64,000 nt of DNA, taken from assembly GCF_011059105.1 (NCBI RefSeq), contig NZ_JAALLS010000014.1:1-64000 (forward strand), read 5' to 3'. The DNA is from Fodinibius halophilus. GTDB lineage: Bacteria > Bacteroidota > Rhodothermia > Balneolales > Balneolaceae. The notes beneath the pieces were generated by a model. It was not told the origin of the DNA. It saw nothing but the letters and a program-made list of their open reading frames with translations, and did no database searches. A program made the position numbers and the translations under genes. How positions within the stretch are numbered: position 1 is the stretch's first letter; each line of letters begins with the position of its first letter. Shown piece after piece: positions 36,750 to 45,900 of this stretch.

Positions 36750-37559
36750 TTACTCATGCCTATAAAGTTCACCTTCATAGAGAATGGTGTATTGGTTACG
36801 AAATCGGATAGGAATTGATCTACCGGAAATAAGCACCGAAAAGTGAAGGTGAGGAGCGGTACTGTACCCGGTATTTCCACTTCGTCCAATAACTTCTCCA
36901 ACAAAAACAGATTCTCCGACCTCTACAAATGCCCCTTGGTATTGAAGGTGTGCATAATGAGCAATCGTCCCGTCGTTCTGACAAATAATGATCTGGTTTC
37001 CTTGTTCCATCATACTACGTTCTTGTCCACCCTCTTTGTATTTCTCTACCACATGAGTTACAACCCCGCCACGGGCGGCAGATATAAAGTCCCCTTCCGG
37101 AACGGCAAAGTCAAAGGCGTACTTTGCCTGGGGGGTATTATGGGTAAAGGTGCTTTTATTCCCCTGAGTTAACCGGTAGGCTTTGCCCTTGGGATAAGGA
37201 AGATTGTATTCGTAGTCGTCATCATGTACGGCATTGGGATCCCCAAAAATATAGTCAAACTGAAATACATCTTTTATCTCTCTGATAAGGTTACCAGGTG
37301 GATTTGCCATTTGGAATACCAAGCGTTTTTTATTTTTGGCAATAGTTTTTTTGAAACTGGTATCCAGTTGAGTTGAAGTAACATTGAGATTGATAGTGCA
37401 GGGAAATCTGTTTTCTACTTCCAAGAAAAGGGAATCATTCTTAAGGTTTGGATAAGCTAACAGGTGTTGACTATTGACGTTATATACAGATAGCAGTAAT
37501 AGGCAGGATGCCAAAATAAGAGTTTGGAGAATGTTATTTCCATCTGTTTGATATACCAT
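36750..37559 (-). CDS. Secreted M23 family metallopeptidase
   Basis: A 269-residue exported peptidase-like protein (hydrophobic signal to about residue 30, ending NVNSQ). The LytM/M23 domain occupies the C-terminal 130 residues, with the first zinc ligands in STFTHNTPQAKYAFDFAVPEGD (shown as FTHNT and YAFDFAVPEGD). GGVVTHVVE follows, then catalytic His in GTIAHYAHLQ and the final HxH in TAPHLHFSV. Family members cut peptidoglycan cross-bridges or peptides. The N-terminal half is not recognised. The start is the only nearby Met. Confidence 0.88.
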   Translation of the reverse strand: MVYQTDGNNILQTLILASCLLLLSVYNVNSQHLLAYPNLKNDSLFLEVENRFPCTINLNVTSTQLDTSFKKTIAKNKKRLVFQMANPPGNLIREIKDVFQFDYIFGDPNAVHDDDYEYNLPYPKGKAYRLTQGNKSTFTHNTPQAKYAFDFAVPEGDFISAARGGVVTHVVEKYKEGGQERSMMEQGNQIIICQNDGTIAHYAHLQYQGAFVEVGESVFVGEVIGRSGNTGYSTAPHLHFSVLISGRSIPIRFRNQYTILYEGELYRHE

Positions 37560-37604
37560 GTAGTTAGCTTAATAAATGATAAGTACAGATGCCACTAAGG
37601 GATC

Positions 37605-37943
37605 TCAACTGAGCTTGGCTCCGTTTGGTGTTTGTTTGTCGGGTACGGCCAGTACTACTTCCTCTTCATTGCGGTAAAGGCCGGTAACAAGGCATTCAGA
37701 GATAAATGGACCGATCTGTTTGGGCGGAAGGTTAACCACGGCAATAACCTGTTTGCCGACCAACTGTTCGATATCGTAGAGATCTGTTATCTGGGCACTG
37801 CTTTTTTTAGTTCCGATCGAGTCACCAAAATCAATTTTTAGTTTATATGCCGGGTTGTGAGCTTCAGGGAATTCATTTGCTTCAATAATAGTACCAATTC
37901 GAAGTTCAACGGATTCAAAATGCGCCCAATCGATTGTATCCAT
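37605..37943 (-). CDS. csaA: CsaA-type tRNA-binding protein
   Basis: A 112-residue protein with an EMAP/OB-fold tRNA-binding domain. Family motifs are FESVELRIGTIIEANEFPEA, AYKLKIDFG, KSSAQITDLY, LVGKQVIAVVNLPPKQIGPF and the end LAVPDKQTPNGAKL. CsaA dimers bind tRNA and have reported chaperone activity in Bacillus. Length is exactly as expected for stand-alone CsaA. It is separated from the M23 gene by 45 bases on the same strand. Confidence 0.95.
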   Translation of the reverse strand: MDTIDWAHFESVELRIGTIIEANEFPEAHNPAYKLKIDFGDSIGTKKSSAQITDLYDIEQLVGKQVIAVVNLPPKQIGPFISECLVTGLYRNEEEVVLAVPDKQTPNGAKLS

Positions 37944-38439
37944 AGTAAACCAGATAATAATTGTAGGTTAGCCAATTTTTGGTGACTAATGAAATAACGA
38001 GGTGCTTAAGTTTTGTTGTATGAAAAAGTAACCAAATCTATGAACCGGTCAAAAGTTCAGGTATGGCGCTACGGTTTTTTTAGAGGTCCTTGGCCCACGG
38101 TTAAGTTAGTTGTTTTTTGTTGACCCTATTTTATTCTTTCCCTGCAAGTATGGGAAGAGACTTTGTTAAAAAGTGTAGAGTTTGAAGTTTAGCTGAGATA
38201 CGTTAAAAGGAGATGCTCATTTTATCCCGGCACGGACAGTAGTCAGGATAGGAGTGGTGCAGAAAGCCTATGTTAAGAGGATTTCTAATCCAACAGTGAC
38301 TGCTTGAACGCAGTTTGCAACAAGAATTCTTTTCGCCAGATTTTTCGTAAAGGGGTATAGGGACTAGAGAGTATAATATTTATAATTCGCGATTCGCAAA
38401 CCTTGTATATAGGCTAATATTTATGTATGCTTATACCTT
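37944..38439. other. Intergenic region between divergent genes
   Basis: About 495 bp between csaA and the winged-helix gene. It contains TCTTTCCCTGCAAGTATGGG, reminiscent of part of the dispersed repeat at 171-497, but no other structure I can name. Confidence 0.4.
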
Positions 38440-38955
38440 ATGAAAGAACACAAAGGAATGCGTCCCCAAGATATTGTAATACTGCTCAAAATTGTTGCCT
38501 TGGGAAAACAAAGTTGGTACAAAAAGGACCTGGCCAATCAGCTGTATATTAGCAATTCGGAAGTGAGTGAATCGCTAAATCGTTCCGTTATTGGTAATCT
38601 TATCGAAAGAGACAAGGTTACGGTACGTAAAGAGCAGTTATTGGTATTTTTGGTTTATGGAATAAAGCATGTGTTTCCTGCGGTTCCCGGTCGTTTGCAG
38701 AGAGGCATGCCCACGGCTTATTCAGCTCCGCTATTAGAAAGGGAGTTTGTAGTCGATGATCCGTATATATGGCCTGCAAAGGGGCACACTACCAAAGGAG
38801 TATCCATTCCTCCGCTTTATCCTACAGTACCAAAAGCGTGTGCCGATGACGAAAAGTTATATGACTTGTTGGTGCTGGTGGATGCGCTCCGGGTCAGTAG
38901 AAAAAATGAGGCGGTGGTCAACATGCTGAAAGAGAGGATCTATCAAGAAAATTAG
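38440..38955 (+). CDS. Winged-helix (MarR-like) DNA-binding protein of unknown role
   Basis: A 171-residue protein. The N-terminal half is a winged helix: MRPQDIVILLKIVALG, KKDLANQLYISNSEVSESLNR. The C-terminal half has the conserved-looking FPAVPGRLQRGMPTAYSAP, then YIWPAKGHTTKGVSIPPLYPTVPKA (in two parts: YIWPAKGHTTKG, IPPLYPTVPKA). From memory, relatives with the same PTAxSAP and PLYPxVP motifs are often encoded beside nucleotidyltransferase-like (AbiEii-type) toxin genes. No such gene lies on either side here, so it would be a solitary copy. Regulation or antitoxin function is only a guess. Confidence 0.75.
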   Translation: MKEHKGMRPQDIVILLKIVALGKQSWYKKDLANQLYISNSEVSESLNRSVIGNLIERDKVTVRKEQLLVFLVYGIKHVFPAVPGRLQRGMPTAYSAPLLEREFVVDDPYIWPAKGHTTKGVSIPPLYPTVPKACADDEKLYDLLVLVDALRVSRKNEAVVNMLKERIYQEN

Positions 38956-39088
38956 TAAAAATATATAAAATGTTTGCACATACAAATAAAAGTATAGTTT
39001 GTATATAACAGTTGTAGAGCCTGCTGAGGCGTAAAAAGAGACTAAGCTATTAAGATAGGCCCTTCCGGTAAATATCGGGGACTGATAG

Positions 39089-40141
39089 TTATATAGCTTG
39101 AGACTGTCCTGAACCACTGGAGTCACTCTTTTTGAAAATGATCTCTGCAGATAAACCTTGTTCGGTTTCGACACTAAGTTCTGCTTCCAGCTGTTGAACA
39201 AGAGTATCGATAATCAAGTATCCCATATTATTGGTGTCTCTTGGTTGGTCTTCATCCTTTAAGCCTTCACCATGGTCGGTTACCCTCAGTGCCACTTTCT
39301 GATCAGAAATTTTATAAAATTTGATCTGAACCTCTCCACTCTCACTTTCAGGGTAAGCATGATTATAGATGTTGTGAACCAGCTCGCTTAAAATTATGGA
39401 AAGCGGAATAGCCTGATTTACATTAAGCGGAACAGGTTCAGAATCTATTATAAAATTTAGATTAGCTTGCGATGGTTTTCGATAATTTCGGAAAGCATCA
39501 GTTAACTCAAAAAGTACAGAACCAAATTCAACACGAGAAAACCCTTCTTTTTGATAAAGATTCTCATGGATCATCTTCATAGACTGGATACGCATGCGGG
39601 TCTTTTGCAACGTTTTTGTCTCTGAGGATGAATCTACATCAAGGTCGAGGAGGCTTGATATTACAGCTAAATTATTTTTTACCCGGTGGTGCACTTCTGT
39701 TTCCAGTACTTCCTGGTTACTACGAAGTCGTTGGATTTCCTCTTTTTTGAGGATGAGTGAGGTAATATCATCTTGTACTCCCATATAATAAATGGTAGTA
39801 CCGGTACTGTCTTGAATAGGGAAAAGGCTCAACCGGTTATAAAACAGTTCTCCGTCTTTCCGATAATTACGTAATACTACTCTACAACTTTGATCCGTTT
39901 TAATAGCTGATCGCACTAATTGAAGACCTGCTTGATCTTTTTCGACGCCTTGTAAAAATCGACAATTATAACCGATGGTTTCTTCTCGACTGAAGCCGGT
40001 AATTTCAATAAATGCATTATTACAGTATATAACTGGTTGTTTGTCTTTTGTCATATCTGTAATGACCATCCCTTCGGGACTTCGATCAAAAACAGTTTTT
40101 AATTTTGCTAAAAAAGGTTTTAGCTCATCGTGGCTAGACAT
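39089..40141 (-). CDS. LOV-domain blue-light sensor histidine kinase
   Basis: A 350-residue cytoplasmic kinase. An N-terminal LOV domain (about residues 15-130) carries the flavin-binding signature GYNCRFLQG, with the photoactive Cys at about residue 60. It also has the expected Asn residues in NYRKDGELFYNRLSLFPI and the Gln in YYMGVQDDI. A short linker helix leads to a HisKA_2 domain with the phospho-acceptor in TEVHHRVKNNLAVISSLL. A HATPase follows with SELVHNIYNHAY, TDHGEGL and MGYLIIDTL. Family knowledge: blue light forms a flavin-cysteinyl adduct that changes kinase activity. No response regulator is adjacent. Confidence 0.95.
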   Translation of the reverse strand: MSSHDELKPFLAKLKTVFDRSPEGMVITDMTKDKQPVIYCNNAFIEITGFSREETIGYNCRFLQGVEKDQAGLQLVRSAIKTDQSCRVVLRNYRKDGELFYNRLSLFPIQDSTGTTIYYMGVQDDITSLILKKEEIQRLRSNQEVLETEVHHRVKNNLAVISSLLDLDVDSSSETKTLQKTRMRIQSMKMIHENLYQKEGFSRVEFGSVLFELTDAFRNYRKPSQANLNFIIDSEPVPLNVNQAIPLSIILSELVHNIYNHAYPESESGEVQIKFYKISDQKVALRVTDHGEGLKDEDQPRDTNNMGYLIIDTLVQQLEAELSVETEQGLSAEIIFKKSDSSGSGQSQAI

Positions 40142-40684
40142 AGCACAAGTACATTATTAACAGTAAAATATCTTCAATGTTAGGTTATCGGCATATTACA
40201 TCAAAAGTTAATTAGGACAGGCAGTTAACTGTACACACACAACACAAAGGACAGGATAGTAATATCAAGAAGCGACTAACTGTTGTTGTATAAATAACCA
40301 CATGTAAAACCGGAGGGTAGACCGTTTCCACAGCGGTGGTTGTTATTCTCACTCATGGTATTTTTAGGAGATATAAAACTTGGGTTAGTTAAATGATAAC
40401 GCCCAAGAGATCTTAGAGCTGAATCTTTTAACAGATTCAGTATTCTCGGAAAACAGCATATTCTGTTTTCTTGTTTCTTAATAAAAAGAATAATTTATCG
40501 ACCTAGAAGTAAGAATGCGAACGGACTGGCTATATCAACAACTCCCAATAAGTAAGAAGGTGATATTTTTCTGCAGATTAAAGTTGTGTAAATCTAGGGG
40601 GGAGATGTTTATTCGTATAGGGGCTTTATAAGGCTCTCCATATCTTTATCGGAAAACATCTGAATACCAATAGAAGTTAATCTT
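40142..40684. other. Intergenic region, right part duplicated at 50.9-51.2 kb
   Basis: No gene seen. The segment 40505-40533 (aagaatgcgaacggactggc and neighbours) and the run near 40597 (TAGGGGGGAGAT) recur at 50912-50939 and about 51003, in both cases downstream of an AraC gene. This shows that the regulator was duplicated with its 3' flank. Confidence 0.6.
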
Positions 40685-41521
40685 TTAGGGATGAAAACTG
40701 TTTTCTGAATCGGTGCGCATGATTCGAGAGAAGATAAGTTTAAATAGGTTATTTTTATCCCCGGTAAGAACACTAAGGTTACTGCCGTAATATTTCTTAA
40801 ACTGCTTCATGAAGTGCGAGCGGTCATAATATCCAAACTTCATCAGTATATCTTTGACAGATTCTGTCCCTTCGGCAATCTGGGCACAGGTGAAATTGAA
40901 ACGTACCTGACGAATGAACTGTCCCGGAGTAAAACCAAGATGGTTACTGAATTTTTTTTCAAGATATCTCCGGCTTATATCCTCATGTTCGCAAAGGTCT
41001 TTTACTTTCAAGATCCCCTGCTTTTGGTAGATCAAATCAACGATTACATCAAGGTGGGTATATTTAGGTGATACCGGTAGTTTTTGTATCAGAAAATCTT
41101 CTAGCAGGTCAAATCGTTTTTCGGTTTCATCCACTTGAAGTAGCTGATTTCTCAGTTGGTCAGCCTCCTCCCCAATAACCTCATCTAATTTTATAAAATC
41201 ATTTTGAATGTCAGCCAGGTAGATATCAAACAGTTTATAGCTGGCTGTAGGTTTAAGGGCTATGCCATAGAATAATAATGGACCGTCACTTGCAAAAGAA
41301 AAGGTGGGAAAGTATTGCCCGCTCAAGGTATAATTGGGAGCGTGATGAATGCCATCGATACTTTTAACCCGCGAATCTCCTTTCAATGAAATGCTAATGG
41401 TACCCGTACCCATTGGGATAATACGATTTTCTTCAAAGGTACTGGGGCCGGGGATGTTGACTTCATAAATACGCTTTACAAGGTGAGAAAGGTCTTTCGG
41501 TGGTATTCTGTGCTTGTGCAT
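40685..41521 (-). CDS. AraC family transcriptional regulator, paralogue 1
   Basis: A 278-residue regulator. The C-terminal 100 residues form two helix-turn-helix motifs: KVKDLCEHEDISRRYLEKKF and VKDILMKFGYYDRSHFMKQF, with GFTPGQFIRQVRF between them. The N-terminal half is a beta-rich sensor or dimerisation domain of the kind preceding HTH_18 in Bacteroidota regulators (IPMGTGTISISLKG, LFYGIALKPTASYKLF). Same length as the regulator at 51203-52039 and roughly 70% identical by eye, without gaps. It lies downstream of the giant-protein operon on the same strand, with the second copy upstream of it. Target genes unknown; the intervening operon is the natural candidate. Confidence 0.92.
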   Translation of the reverse strand: MHKHRIPPKDLSHLVKRIYEVNIPGPSTFEENRIIPMGTGTISISLKGDSRVKSIDGIHHAPNYTLSGQYFPTFSFASDGPLLFYGIALKPTASYKLFDIYLADIQNDFIKLDEVIGEEADQLRNQLLQVDETEKRFDLLEDFLIQKLPVSPKYTHLDVIVDLIYQKQGILKVKDLCEHEDISRRYLEKKFSNHLGFTPGQFIRQVRFNFTCAQIAEGTESVKDILMKFGYYDRSHFMKQFKKYYGSNLSVLTGDKNNLFKLIFSRIMRTDSENSFHP

Positions 41522-41759
41522 ATTACCCTATTTCGCCTAAATATTTTATCTCCCTTAAATAATTAAAAAAGAACTCTATTTGCAATAATAGATTTAAGAG
41601 TAACTGCTAAAGAGTTGTTACGACAAAAAAATGCATTTAATGGAACGCTAATTTTCTGGAATGAGTTCAGACAGGCAGTAAGTTGAGTTTTTTAACTAGC
41701 AAGACGAATGGATATCCATAAGTATGGGGGTAAACTATTTTGTGCTTAAGGTTTTCAAA

Positions 41760-42953
41760 CTACTGCATGGTTGGACGCCCCGGAGGGTCCGGAAGTTCAC
41801 TTTCTCCGCCGCCGGTTAGTAGCACAGTACCAAGGGAAATAGCAGCTGAAGCACCCGCTGAAATCAGAAGGAATTTCCGATTCTTTTTAAAGAAGCCTTT
41901 CTCGGGGCTATTGTCTTTATGAGTGTAGGGCTGTAGATTATTCAGTTTATCAGAAGGTTGGTAGGGAGTACTAAGAGGGGCAGCTGCCAGGTTATTTATG
42001 TAGGGGGTGTTATTTTCCAGATTTCCAACCTCATAGGCATAGGATTGCCATGATTTCATTCCTACTTTTGGATTTTTTCCACGGAAATCAAGAACGATCA
42101 CAGCATATCCTTTATCGGAATAGGAAGGGGTTTCCCAACTTTGTTTAAAAGTGATTACATAAACATCCTTTACTTTGGGATGTTGATAGCTTCGAAACTG
42201 CTCAAAATGGATTTTCGGTTTTTTAGCTGATTGGTTGATAATATCAATATAGCGTTGCTTGGAAACACGGCGGTACTGAAAATAAGGACCTTGTTGTTCA
42301 TCGTGACGGTAGCGTGCAATATTTCCTTTAATAATAAGGGCATCAGCAGCTAGCAGCGAGTCAATTGCTGCGCTATTCCCATTTGTCAGTGCAGTTTGAT
42401 AGCGGCGAATATAGTTTTTAATGATCCGACTTTGATCCGGAGTAGTCCAAATGTTACGATCCAGGGCCAGCTGGTAATTATGAATAGGGTCTCCCAATTT
42501 GGTACCGATCAGTTGCCCTCTCCAGTTAAAATGAAGTATGAGTTCTTTATGAGAGAAAGCATTGGCAGGGGCTGTTTTCACAAATAATTCCCGCACTTCA
42601 TAGGACCCATCTTTACGGTTTAGGAGCTGTACATTATCGGGAACTCGAAGACTTTGAATGTTATGTTTATCTGCAAGTGAGTTTAACAGCCCGGTGGCTG
42701 GATGCTTGCCGGTAAGCGTAAAATCTTTCCAGCTGCCAGGGTTATTAATGCCGTGTTGTATCTCAATAATGCGCTCTTTTATCAGTTGAGCCGTAGGGTT
42801 TTGGGGATCTGCATGAAGAGTAAAATCACTATTCTGCTGGGCAAAACTCTGTTGGCCGGCAAACAGAATCAGTAGTAGTGTAAAAAAGCATTTATGTAAG
42901 TGCATAGTGAGCATCGATTGCATAGCATCCAGATTTATGGTCCGTGAAATCAT
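41760..42953 (-). CDS. Exported companion of the giant surface protein
   Basis: Unrecognised 397-residue exported protein. A signal peptide (CFFTLLLILFAGQQSFAQ) is reached from the ATG at 42951-42953 or a later Met. The middle (YIRRYQTALTNGNSAAIDSL, FKQSWETPSYSDKGYAVIVL) looks like an NTF2-like fold. The C-terminus is unusual: a basic stretch KKNRKF, one membrane-helix-like segment LLISAGASAAISLGTVLL, then a short GGGESELPDPPGRPTMQ tail. The start codon shares one base with the stop of the 2552-residue gene (TAATG), so translation is probably coupled. That arrangement suggests a dedicated export, anchoring or processing partner for the giant protein, which is inference. Confidence 0.8.
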   Translation of the reverse strand: MISRTINLDAMQSMLTMHLHKCFFTLLLILFAGQQSFAQQNSDFTLHADPQNPTAQLIKERIIEIQHGINNPGSWKDFTLTGKHPATGLLNSLADKHNIQSLRVPDNVQLLNRKDGSYEVRELFVKTAPANAFSHKELILHFNWRGQLIGTKLGDPIHNYQLALDRNIWTTPDQSRIIKNYIRRYQTALTNGNSAAIDSLLAADALIIKGNIARYRHDEQQGPYFQYRRVSKQRYIDIINQSAKKPKIHFEQFRSYQHPKVKDVYVITFKQSWETPSYSDKGYAVIVLDFRGKNPKVGMKSWQSYAYEVGNLENNTPYINNLAAAPLSTPYQPSDKLNNLQPYTHKDNSPEKGFFKKNRKFLLISAGASAAISLGTVLLTGGGESELPDPPGRPTMQ

Positions 42954-45900
42954 TATTTAATAAGTGTCATTTTCTTAGTTATAACTTGCTGGCCTATTAC
43001 TATACGGTAGAAGTAGGTACCACTGGCCAGCCTGCTGCCGTCAAAAGGAATTTCATACCAACCCGCTGATCGGTTTTCATCAATAAGCGTATGTATTTTT
43101 CGTCCCAGTATATCATAGACAGCAAGTTGTACATCAGCTTTTTTATTCAAGCCAAAACGAATAGTGGTCTGGGGGTTAAATGGGTTGGGATAATTCTGGT
43201 TGAGGGTTATTTGTTGAGGGGCCAGGCTTTCGGCAATACCTTTTAAGATATTTTCGGAACCGGTATAGATATCAAACGTTTTTTTTCCGTTACCGGTTAT
43301 GAAATTATATTCCTGATCATGGTTTAGAATCTTTGTGCGTCCTTCTTCAGAATCAACAATAAGTACACTGGTAGATTGTTCCAGACCACTCATGTGCACC
43401 TTCCAAGTGAGCAGGTCTTGTGGGCTGGATTTCACTTCTATTTGGTAGTGATTTTTTTCCTGCTCATAAGTATCACCCACAGTTTGCAGTAGCCGGTTAC
43501 GATTTCTGTTGTCTTTATTGATGAAGGCTGCACCAAATTTGCTGAGTTGCAAGGGAGGATAGTAGCGAGTGACTTCTTTTTGCCGGGGCAAGTCATCCAC
43601 ATATCGTATACTTAGCAAGGTATTGGTCTGTTGCCTTTTGCTGGTTATCGTGATATTAACTTTTTGGGGATTCGCTTTTTTAGCCAGTTCCTTTTTTGTT
43701 GGCGGCTCACGCTTATCCAGGCTGGTATAAGGAACAGAAAGCATAACGTCGGTATTTTTGTCGTTATACACATAGTATGCTTTGAAGGGATCCATTTTTT
43801 TACTGTTTAAGTAGCTGCCTTCATAGTTGTAGAGGTTTGTGCTTAGTCCATTGAATGTTTGAACCTGCTGCCAGTTTACCGATCGGTTAAAAGGCGTGCT
43901 GATGATATTCCAGCCCGGAGTAAGAGTAATCGCATAGGTGTCATTTTTTGATACCGGGACCGGCGGTTGTTGCTCATTGATTTTCAGAGGTTTTTTACTG
44001 AGCACCCAATAGCCCTTGCCGGTCGTGAAAGAAAGTGGATTATCCTGGGTATGTTCGTGTAGAAAATCTTTTTGGGTGCCATCATCTTCAAACACTTTCC
44101 ACTCGGTACCGTATTCACCGTCAAACAGCTGTTCTACGGGGATAGACTTGGCGACCGGTAAGCCTATAAGCTGATAGTCGTATGAATCCCATTTCTCATC
44201 ACTGCCTCTGCTTCCTGTTGAAGTATCAAATGTTATTTCTGTCGATAACTGCAGTTGCTCAGCTCCCCGGGTTTGGAATTGGTCAGGAGAAGACCAGTTA
44301 CTGGTAGAGGGTGATTCGGTACGAACCCTCCAGTAATAAGTAGATCCTGATTGTAACCCTGCTACACTTAGTTTTTTTGCAGATACAAGTGAATCGAGAA
44401 CCAGCTCTTGCATCTGGCTGTCGGTGGCAAGTTGCAGCCGGTACTTTCCGTCCTGGTAGTCAGAGTTCCAGGAAAGGGTAGGGGCAATACTGATCTTATT
44501 TTCATTATTCGTTGGGAATGCGAGAGTTGGACTAATAGATTTTGTCATAAACTCATAAGGTCCGGCCCAGTTACTGTTTCCCCCCACATTAATTGCCTGT
44601 ACACGCCAGCTGTAGCTGGTGGCATGATGGAGAGAGGCTTTTGGTGTAAATGAAAGACTTGTAGTTTCGGTTTGTGCCACCGGTGCGCTAAAGTTTCCTC
44701 CTTGGGAGATCTCTACTTTATAGGTGGTAGCATTATCAACGGCTTGCCATTGCAGTTGAGGTGTTAGTATTATGTTATTCTTCCCATCTTCCGGTGCTTG
44801 CAGGGTGGGTTTTGCCGGCACATCAGGAATTGTTGAGAACTTAAAAGTTTCAGACCATTTACTGTTCCCGGTACTGTTACTGGCACGTACGCGCCAATAG
44901 TAGGTTGTTGCATTTTGTAGTTTATTTTGGATGTGATGTGTAGTGTCCTGAATACCAGAATAGTCAATAATTAGTTTATCGGCAGAAAAAGTAGAGTTGG
45001 TAGCTAATTGAAGCTCATAGCTTTTAGCACCATATGGTTTCTGCCATTGAAGAGTTGGCAGAAGACTGATATTTACTGTGGCCTTACCGGGATTAGCAAG
45101 TAGTACCTTATCAGGGATAGCTGATTTCGCAATGATGGGATCGCTTTTTGTACCAGGCAGTCCCTGAGCTGAAACGTTGATAGCAATGGTTTCTTCACTG
45201 AAATTCGGTGTCACATAATCAAAGGTTAGTCCACTAAATGTTACTGTTCCTTTAATGAGGGTAGCCGTTGCCTGTTTAATCGAACTATCTTCATCATTAT
45301 TAGAAGAAATGCTGTTGAGGGTGCCGTTAGCATCAGTAAGAGTAAGCTCTACAGCTTGAGAAAAATCGGTATCTGTATTTCCAAAAACATCTTGGGCCGT
45401 GATTGCAGGCGGGGTAGCCAGTGGCGATCCCGATACGAAATCTGAAGGTTGTGTAGTAAAGACCAGCTGGGTAGCTTCAACAGCGGTAGTACTTCCAATA
45501 CCATTATTTATAGTGGTTGTCTTGCCCATCTGTGTACCTGTTCCGTCAACGGTAAGATCGCTGTCACCATCCACAGAAAGAATAATGGTTTGCCCATCCG
45601 TCAGGCCAGTTGTAGCACTGTAGTGCGCATCGACGGTATAAACTTCACTGCCACCCTCGGAGATAGAAAGAGATAACCCGGAAAAAGTAAGGGTGCTGGC
45701 ATTACTGTCAAAAGTCCCGGTTACGTTCGTAGTATCCGGTCCGTTCAAGCTGAACGTTATTTTGTTTGGATCAGCAGTTCCACTGACGTGGAGTTCAATT
45801 GCAGTAATACCCAAGGGGAGGCCATCATCGCTGCCACCGTCGACGAGGTTGAAATCAAAAATATCCAGTGATTCAGTTTTAGTGTTGACCGTAGAGCGTA

